DNA of 5,452 bases from the NCBI GenBank assembly GCA_946481035.1, contig CAMLNK010000358.1, positions 1-5,452 of the forward strand. The letters run 5' to 3'. A program made the translations under genes and the position numbers. Positions 1 to 5,452 of the stretch are shown here, piece by piece; position 1 is the first letter of the stretch, and each line of letters starts with the position of its first letter. Under the pieces are notes generated by a model. It was not told where the DNA came from. It did not search any database and worked only from the letters and a program-made list of their open reading frames with translations. Origin of the DNA: an uncultured Dyadobacter sp. Its GTDB lineage: Bacteria; Bacteroidota; Bacteroidia; Cytophagales; Spirosomataceae.

Positions 1-3000
1 ACGGCCTGTCGGGGAATGCCGTGGGTGAAATGGTACAGGACAAAAAAGGCTTCATGTGGTTTGCGAGCCGTAATGGCCTCAACCGCTTCGACGGCCATAA
101 TTTCAGGGTTTTTCAGAGTGTTGCCGGCGATTCACTGAGCATCGGAAGCAATTCTATTTTTGCATTATACGAAGATACCTCCGAGAAGCTCTGGGTAGGT
201 ACGCACAAGGGCGTGTACCGCTACGACCCGGTTGCCGACCGTTTCGACGCTTTCAAACTGATCCCCGCCGGCGAGGTGCTTGAAATCCGCGGCGACCGGA
301 ACGGCAACATCTGGATTATCTCCGATCTTACATTGTACCGCTATCACGTCCGTACCGGACGGGTAGCGCGCGTCGAGCTTGGGGGCGGGCAGCCTGTTTC
401 GCTCCATATTTCGCCTGCCGGGGCGGTTTGGGTGGCCAGCAACAATGGCGTGGTGCGGTATTATCACCAGGATACCGGCCGCTTTGAGGCCTTCAATATC
501 GGGGAGTTGTCGGGGATCCGGGATATTTACGGGTCCACAACCCTGCATGCGGTCGGCGACTCATCGCTGCTGATCGGCACGATGAGAAAGGTATTGCTTT
601 TGAATTTCGTCAAAAAACAGGTCCGTAACCTCACCGCCGCCGAACTTCCGCACGGGGACGTGCAGGTACACACCATTTTCCAAAAAAGCGACCGCGAGTT
701 CTGGCTAGGTACCGAATCGGGGCTTTACATTCTCGACCTGATCTCGGGTCGCTCACAACATATTGTCCGTGAGCAATTTAACCGATACTCGATCACCGAC
801 AATATTGTCAACTCCATCCTCCGCGACCGCGAGGGCGGCATTTGGATCACCACGCAGTTTGGCGGTATCAATTACTATTCGACCCAGTTCAACAACTTCC
901 GCAAGTTCTTCCCAAAACCCGGTAACAGCATCAGCGGCAGCATTGTGCATGAGATTACCAGGGACAAATACGGCCATTTGTGGGTCGGTACCGAGGACGC
1001 CGGCCTGAACCGGCTCGATACGCAAACCGGCCGGTTCAAAGCTTTTCTCCCCGACGGCCGGTCCGGCAGCATTTCCTACCGCAACCTCCACGGCATGGTC
1101 GCCGACGGCAACGAGCTGTGGGTAGGGACTTACGAGCACGGCCTGGACCTGATTGATTTACGCACCGAACGGGTAGTCCGGCACTACAATTCGTCTTCGG
1201 ACCCGCGCTCGCTGAGCAGCAATTTCATTGTAACGATGTATAAGACCCGCGGCGGCGACATTCTCGCGGGCACGTGGATCGGCCTTTGTAAATACAACCG
1301 GGAAACCGACGATTTTACGCGGTTGCCGTTTTTCAACACCCAGGTACAGAGTATTCACGAGGATGCGGAAGGTACCCTTTGGGTAGCGAGTTATGGCCGT
1401 GGGGTTTCCTTTTTTAATCCAAAAACCCAAAAACAGGGCCATTTGCGGTACAATGCCGAACGGCCCGGCGGGCTGGTCGATGACTACGTGAACAGCATTT
1501 ACCAAAGCTCCGATAAGAGCATCTGGCTCTGCACCGAGCACGGGCTTTCGCGCTATAATCCTAAAACCGGCACATTCCGGAACTACCGTAAAACCAACGG
1601 GCTACCCGACAACCAGGTGTTCCGCATTTTGGAGGACGATGCGGGCAATTTCTGGATCACCACCTCGCGCGGGCTCGCGAAGCTCGACGGCCGCACCGAC
1701 CGTTTCACCAATTTCCACACCGGCAACGGGCTCCCGACCGATCAGTTCAACTACAACTCGTCTTACAAGGATTCGGACGGTACGCTCTATTTCGGTACCG
1801 TGGCAGGGATGGTCGGTTTTAAACCGGCCGCATTGCTCCGCAATGCATTTGTACCGCCGGTTTACATTACACGTTTGCAGGTCAACAACCGGGATGTCGA
1901 CATACGGCAGGAAGACGCGCCGCTGAAACAGTCGATCGTTTATGCCAGTGAAATCACCCTGCCCTACCAGAGTTCGAGCCTGAGTTTCGATGTGGCGGTG
2001 CTGAGCTACGTTATTCCCGAGCAAAACGCCTATCAATACCAGCTCGAAGGCCTCGCCAAAGAATGGGTACCGTTCCATGTCAGCCGACGCATTCAATTTG
2101 CCAAGCTGCCGCCGGGTGATTACACATTAAAAATCCGCGGGGCCAACAACGACGGCCTCTGGAATAACCGCGAAACCAGGCTGCGCATCACCATTTTGCC
2201 GCCGTTCTGGGCTACGGGTTGGGCCTGGTTGTTTTATGTGGTGCTGGTAGTGAGTATTATTGTGGTAATTTTCCGTTATTATTTTCTCGCCCTCCATGAG
2301 AAGAACCGACGGCAGATCGAGACGATCGAAATGGGGAAAGAGCGGGAAATTTATAATGCCAAGATCGACTTTTTTACCAATGTGGCCCACGAGATCCGCA
2401 CGCCGCTGACACTGATCAAGATGCCGCTCGACAAGCTGCTGGCCAACAGAAAGTCGGATCCGGAAATGATAGAGAGTTTGAATATGATTGATAAAAATAC
2501 CTCCCGACTGATAGACCTTACCAACCAGCTCCTCGATTTCCGAAAAGCCGAGGCCAATAATTACAGCCTTAATTTTACTAAAACCGATATTAACGACCTG
2601 CTTAGCGACGTTTTCGGCACTTTCCGCCCCGCGGCCGAGCAAAAGCAATTGCAATATAAACTCGAACTTCCCCGCATTACCTTACAGGCATTCGTGGATG
2701 AAGAGGCTTGCAAGAAAATCGTCAGCAACCTGGTGAATAATGCGATCAAATACGCCGAAAGCAGTGTCAAAGTGAAGTTATCGCCATTCAACAGCGATGA
2801 TCTTTTGTTCCATATCGAGTTCACCAACGACGGCCCGCTGATCGGCTACGACGACCGTGACCGTATTTTCGAACCGTTCTACCGCGCAGAGGGCAACAGC
2901 AAAGAACCGGGCACCGGTATCGGCCTCCCGCTCGCACGCTCGCTGGCGGAACTGCACAAGGGCGCACTCGAACTGAAACGTTCGGAGCTCGACCAGAATA

Positions 3001-3872
3001 CTTTCCTGCTTTCGATCCCTATTCACCAGGATTATGAATTGGATTTAAATAAGGAAGATGAAAGCCGGCACCAAGCGGCCGGCGCTCACGGCGCGGACCA
3101 AAACGCTACTAACCCCCACAAACCCAATGTGCTGCTGGTCGAGGATAATGCCGAAATCCTGGGCTACCTGGGCCGTGAGTTGAGTATGGAATACAACATT
3201 TTCAGGGCGGGCGACGGGCGGCAGGCGATTGATCTGTTGCAGGAAGAGAATATCCACCTGGTGATCAGCGACATTATGATGCCCGTCATGGACGGCATTG
3301 CATTGTGCCGCGAAATGAAGAACGACATCCGTTTCAGCCACATTCCGATCATTTTGCTAACGGCCAAAAATTCGATCAGCTCGAAAATCGAAGGGCTGGA
3401 AGTAGGTGCGGATGCCTATATCGAGAAGCCTTTTTCGCTTGATCATTTGTCGGCCCAGATCAACAACCTGCTTCAAAACCGCGACATTATCAAAGACTAT
3501 TTCGCGCGCTCGCCGCTCACGCACATCAAGGGCATTGCATTTTCGCGTGCTGACAAGGATTTTCTCGAACAGCTCAACGCCATTATCACCGCCCACATCG
3601 CCGACAGCGACCTGGACGTGGATATGCTCTCATCCAAAATGAATATGAGCCGCCCTACCCTTTACCGGAAAATCAAGGGCATTTCCGACATGACGCCCAA
3701 TGAACTGATCAACCTTTCCCGCCTCAAAAAAGCGGCCGAACTGCTTGCGGAAAAGAACTACAAGATCAACGAGGTGGCCGATATGGTCGGGTACAGCGTA
3801 CCTACCAATTTTTCACGCGATTTCCAGAAACAGTTCGGCGTTAGTCCTTCCGGCTATGTGAATGCGTTGTAA
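1..3872 (+). CDS. Hybrid two-component system sensor/regulator (HTCS), 5' partial
   Basis: One-piece signalling protein: a periplasmic ligand sensor, an inner-membrane kinase and a cytoplasmic transcription factor in one chain. Residues are numbered from the GTG at 21, which is not the true start. The frame is open through six more codons to the window edge (reading GLSGNA, typical of a first blade), so the signal peptide or first membrane segment lies upstream. Seen in order: fourteen propeller blades with W(V/I)GT-type motifs, residues 10-602; Y_Y_Y domain, about 654-726; membrane span, about 734-757; HisKA with phospho-acceptor His790 in HEIRTPLTL; HATPase with N-box Asn906/Asn907, a variant G1 box at 936-941, FEPFYR and G2 box GTGIGL (964-969); receiver with Glu1041/Asp1042, phospho-acceptor Asp1084, Thr1114 and Lys1136; AraC-type double helix-turn-helix, about 1181-1283. 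It stops with TAA at 3870. No frameshift is seen. HTCS proteins usually sense glycan fragments and control adjacent uptake genes; the ligand here is unknown. The architecture is certain, the regulon is inferred. Confidence 0.96.
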   Translation, partial: GLSGNAVGEMVQDKKGFMWFASRNGLNRFDGHNFRVFQSVAGDSLSIGSNSIFALYEDTSEKLWVGTHKGVYRYDPVADRFDAFKLIPAGEVLEIRGDRNGNIWIISDLTLYRYHVRTGRVARVELGGGQPVSLHISPAGAVWVASNNGVVRYYHQDTGRFEAFNIGELSGIRDIYGSTTLHAVGDSSLLIGTMRKVLLLNFVKKQVRNLTAAELPHGDVQVHTIFQKSDREFWLGTESGLYILDLISGRSQHIVREQFNRYSITDNIVNSILRDREGGIWITTQFGGINYYSTQFNNFRKFFPKPGNSISGSIVHEITRDKYGHLWVGTEDAGLNRLDTQTGRFKAFLPDGRSGSISYRNLHGMVADGNELWVGTYEHGLDLIDLRTERVVRHYNSSSDPRSLSSNFIVTMYKTRGGDILAGTWIGLCKYNRETDDFTRLPFFNTQVQSIHEDAEGTLWVASYGRGVSFFNPKTQKQGHLRYNAERPGGLVDDYVNSIYQSSDKSIWLCTEHGLSRYNPKTGTFRNYRKTNGLPDNQVFRILEDDAGNFWITTSRGLAKLDGRTDRFTNFHTGNGLPTDQFNYNSSYKDSDGTLYFGTVAGMVGFKPAALLRNAFVPPVYITRLQVNNRDVDIRQEDAPLKQSIVYASEITLPYQSSSLSFDVAVLSYVIPEQNAYQYQLEGLAKEWVPFHVSRRIQFAKLPPGDYTLKIRGANNDGLWNNRETRLRITILPPFWATGWAWLFYVVLVVSIIVVIFRYYFLALHEKNRRQIETIEMGKEREIYNAKIDFFTNVAHEIRTPLTLIKMPLDKLLANRKSDPEMIESLNMIDKNTSRLIDLTNQLLDFRKAEANNYSLNFTKTDINDLLSDVFGTFRPAAEQKQLQYKLELPRITLQAFVDEEACKKIVSNLVNNAIKYAESSVKVKLSPFNSDDLLFHIEFTNDGPLIGYDDRDRIFEPFYRAEGNSKEPGTGIGLPLARSLAELHKGALELKRSELDQNTFLLSIPIHQDYELDLNKEDESRHQAAGAHGADQNATNPHKPNVLLVEDNAEILGYLGRELSMEYNIFRAGDGRQAIDLLQEENIHLVISDIMMPVMDGIALCREMKNDIRFSHIPIILLTAKNSISSKIEGLEVGADAYIEKPFSLDHLSAQINNLLQNRDIIKDYFARSPLTHIKGIAFSRADKDFLEQLNAIITAHIADSDLDVDMLSSKMNMSRPTLYRKIKGISDMTPNELINLSRLKKAAELLAEKNYKINEVADMVGYSVPTNFSRDFQKQFGVSPSGYVNAL

Positions 3873-3896
3873 GTTATCCGATTTGTGATACATTTG
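3866..3896 (+). promoter_or_regulatory. Candidate Bacteroidota-type promoter for the TonB-dependent receptor
   Basis: TACATTTG at 3889-3896 matches the Bacteroidota -7 consensus TAnnTTTG exactly. GTTG at 3866-3869 matches three of four bases of the -33 TTTG element, with a 19-bp spacer, inside the usual 19-21 bp range. The -33 element overlaps the last codons of the upstream regulator gene. Transcription would start near 3900-3905, giving a leader of roughly 25-30 nt before the ATG at 3931. This suggests the receptor can be transcribed separately from the HTCS gene. It is a motif match only; short AT-rich matches do occur by chance. Confidence 0.5.
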
Positions 3897-3897
3897 C

Positions 3898-3926
3898 ACA
3901 TTATTTGAATTAAGTCTAAATAATGT
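3898..3926. repeat. Perfect 9-bp inverted repeat in the intergenic gap
   Basis: The left arm ACATTATTT (3898-3906) is the exact reverse complement of the right arm AAATAATGT (3918-3926), with an 11-nt spacer. It lies just after the candidate -7 element and ends four bases before the ATG at 3931. It could be an operator for a dimeric regulator or a weak hairpin in the mRNA leader. The stem is AT-rich with no following T-run, so it is unlikely to be a terminator. The half-sites contain ATTAT and ATAAT, but in the opposite order from a classic Fur box. The repeat is certain, its function is not known. Confidence 0.6.
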
Positions 3927-3930
3927 TCTA

Positions 3931-5452
3931 ATGAATTACCTCTCCATTTCGGGCGATAAGTGCCCTTTTCGTTCTCTCCTGTTACGTTCCCGGCTACCGC
4001 TCGCTGTTTTCCTTACCGCCACAATGTTGCTCTTCGGGCATATAGTAATGGCACAACAATCGGTGTTGAACAAAAAAGTCAGCGTCGGCAAAGGCTCGGT
4101 AAAAGGCCGTGTGCTTACGCCGGACGGCAAGCCGGTGGAGTTTGCGAATGTGGTCGTGAAAGGCACCGGCAAGGGTGCGCAAACGGACGAAAATGGTTTC
4201 TTCACGATCAACGACGTTCCGGAGGGCGACCACAATATCCTCGTTCAGCATCTTGGATTTACCTCCGCCGACCAGTTTTTCAGCATTCAAGCCAATGAAC
4301 AAACCGCATTACAGCCCGTAACCGTGCAGGAAGGCGACAAAAATCTGAACGAAGTAGTCGTTTCGGCTGGCCGTGTCCGCGAAAGCCTCAATTCCGTGCC
4401 TGCCTCGATCGCCGTTTTGAAAGCAAAGCAAATTCAGGAGCAGGCGACGATCAACAACTCTATCGCAGCGATTCTCGGAAACACCATTCCCGGCCTCGGA
4501 ATGCCGAATAACAAGGCTACCAATACCGGCCAGACGCTCCGGGGGCGCAGCCTGCTCGTGCTCGTCGATGGTATCCCGCAGTCGACGCCGCTCATGAACG
4601 GTAACCGCGACATCCGTTCCATTGACCCGGCCGTGCTCGAACGGGTGGAGGTCGTGAAAGGTGCTACGGCCATTTACGGCAACGGTGCAGGCGGCGGGCT
4701 GATCAACTACATTACCCGGAAGCCTACCGAAAACAAAGCGATCGGCGGCATTACGCAGCTGGGCACGCACGGCAACGTGTTCCATATGGCCGACACGCCC
4801 GGTTACCGCATTTCGCAAATGCTCCAAGGGAAGATCGGCAAATTTTCCTACGTGGTGAGCGGCCTGCTCGACCGCACAGGCGTGTACAAGGACGGTGCCG
4901 GCGATGTGATCTCGACCTCCAACGGGTTGGGCGAAACCAGGCTTTACAACGCTTACACTAAGCTTTTTTATGATTTCAATGCCAATAACGAGCTGGAATT
5001 TTCTTTCAACCTGTTCAGCAGCAGGCAGTATACCAAATATGTGAACAAAACGGGCGTTTACGGCGAGACCCCGACCATTGCCGTGCCGGGTGACAGCCCG
5101 GGCGAAGCGGAAGGGACGCCGTTTAACTATAACCTTTCCCTTCGCTACCTGCGCCGCGAACTTTGGGGCAAAACGAGCATTGATGTGACCGCCTACATGA
5201 ATGGTTTTGAATCCATGAATGCCTACACCGCCTCTACGACAAGCTGGTATGGACCGGGACAGACGCAAATCACTTCACGCAAAAAAGGCTTACGGGCCAA
5301 TTTTTACACCCCATTTAGTGTAAATCCCAATTTCGGAGGCGGGCTTACCTATGGCGTCGACATCCTCGGCGATGTGACCAACCAGGTGCTCACCGACGGC
5401 CGCGTGTATGTGCCCGACATGAATATGACCAGCGTTGCGTCGTACGCGCAGG
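3931..5452 (+). CDS. TonB-dependent siderophore-type outer-membrane receptor, 3' partial
   Basis: Outer-membrane active transporter, probably for a ferric siderophore, powered by TonB-ExbBD. The frame runs from ATG 3931 to the window edge without a stop: 507 codons, against the 700-800 or more usual for the family, so the barrel C-terminus is missing. Seen in order: a signal peptide of about 41 residues with a basic N-region, hydrophobic core 22-40 and likely cleavage after VMA before QQ; a CarboxypepD_reg-like beta-sandwich, about 55-120; a TonB-box-like stretch, LNEVVVS, 139-145; a plug, about 150-265, with LRGRSLLVLVDGIPQ, the IDPAVLERVEVVKGATAIYG core and GGGLINYITRKP; then barrel strands. 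The plug resembles IutA/FhuE-type receptors more than SusC. No STN signalling domain is present. ATG 3931 is chosen because it gives a full signal peptide; ATGs at 4024 and 4048 would destroy it. No Shine-Dalgarno is visible, as is common in this phylum. The substrate cannot be fixed from sequence. Confidence 0.92.
   Translation, partial: MNYLSISGDKCPFRSLLLRSRLPLAVFLTATMLLFGHIVMAQQSVLNKKVSVGKGSVKGRVLTPDGKPVEFANVVVKGTGKGAQTDENGFFTINDVPEGDHNILVQHLGFTSADQFFSIQANEQTALQPVTVQEGDKNLNEVVVSAGRVRESLNSVPASIAVLKAKQIQEQATINNSIAAILGNTIPGLGMPNNKATNTGQTLRGRSLLVLVDGIPQSTPLMNGNRDIRSIDPAVLERVEVVKGATAIYGNGAGGGLINYITRKPTENKAIGGITQLGTHGNVFHMADTPGYRISQMLQGKIGKFSYVVSGLLDRTGVYKDGAGDVISTSNGLGETRLYNAYTKLFYDFNANNELEFSFNLFSSRQYTKYVNKTGVYGETPTIAVPGDSPGEAEGTPFNYNLSLRYLRRELWGKTSIDVTAYMNGFESMNAYTASTTSWYGPGQTQITSRKKGLRANFYTPFSVNPNFGGGLTYGVDILGDVTNQVLTDGRVYVPDMNMTSVASYAQ

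Noticed and set aside
21..23. GTG at 21 as the true start of the HTCS gene
   Set aside because: The frame is open upstream to the window edge and the preceding codons (GLSGNA) belong to the first propeller blade. A start here would remove the signal sequence and part of the blade. The gene starts outside the window.
700..2075. Recurring GGTACC-like hexamers
   Set aside because: Most fall in the repeated WVGT-type codons of the propeller blades and follow from protein repeats and codon choice, not from a separate DNA signal.
165..3642. Many shorter open frames on both strands inside the HTCS gene
   Set aside because: All overlap a continuous frame with complete domain motifs. None shows a recognisable protein motif.
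3898..3926. Fur box upstream of the siderophore-type receptor
   Set aside because: The arms contain ATTAT then ATAAT, the reverse order of the GATAAT/ATTATC Fur palindrome, and the 11-nt spacer does not fit the overlapping-hexamer pattern.
3873..3930. Rho-independent terminator after the HTCS gene
   Set aside because: The only hairpin-forming sequence is the AT-rich dyad at 3898-3926, which has no GC-rich stem and no following T-run.
4309..5268. Long open frame of 319 codons on the minus strand
   Set aside because: It lies entirely opposite the well-supported receptor gene, has no recognisable domain, is rich in Val/His/Ala/Arg as expected for the complement of GC-biased codons, and has no visible promoter or start context.

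Overview
The window looks like chromosomal DNA from a Bacteroidota bacterium, probably of the Cytophagales (Dyadobacter/Spirosoma-like). This is inferred from three things: a one-piece hybrid two-component system (HTCS) regulator, a TonB-dependent receptor with a carboxypeptidase-regulatory-like N-terminal extension, and an AT-rich leader with no Shine-Dalgarno sequence but a TAnnTTTG promoter element. The coding DNA is fairly GC-rich for the phylum, which fits Dyadobacter-like genomes better than Bacteroides. No genus can be proven from the sequence alone.

Layout. Bases 1-3872 (+) are almost all of one large HTCS gene whose 5' end lies outside the window. It encodes a periplasmic sensor of fourteen propeller blades plus a Y_Y_Y domain, one membrane span, a histidine kinase core, a receiver domain and an AraC-type DNA-binding domain. 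Bases 3873-3930 are a 58-bp AT-rich gap with a Bacteroidota-type promoter candidate and a perfect 9-bp inverted repeat. Bases 3931-5452 (+) are the first 507 codons of a TonB-dependent receptor of the siderophore-receptor type. Its frame is open to the window end, so the 3' end of the gene is missing.

How the genes may work together. An HTCS senses a ligand in the periplasm and controls transcription through its own DNA-binding domain, usually at a neighbouring nutrient-uptake locus. Here the neighbour is a siderophore-like outer-membrane receptor rather than a SusC/SusD pair. The simplest inference is that the HTCS regulates this receptor and whatever follows it. The receptor also seems to have its own promoter, so the two genes need not share one transcript.

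No RNA gene, CRISPR array, insertion sequence or clearly novel system was found. The points most worth a second look are the HTCS/siderophore-receptor pairing and the dyad in the intergenic gap.
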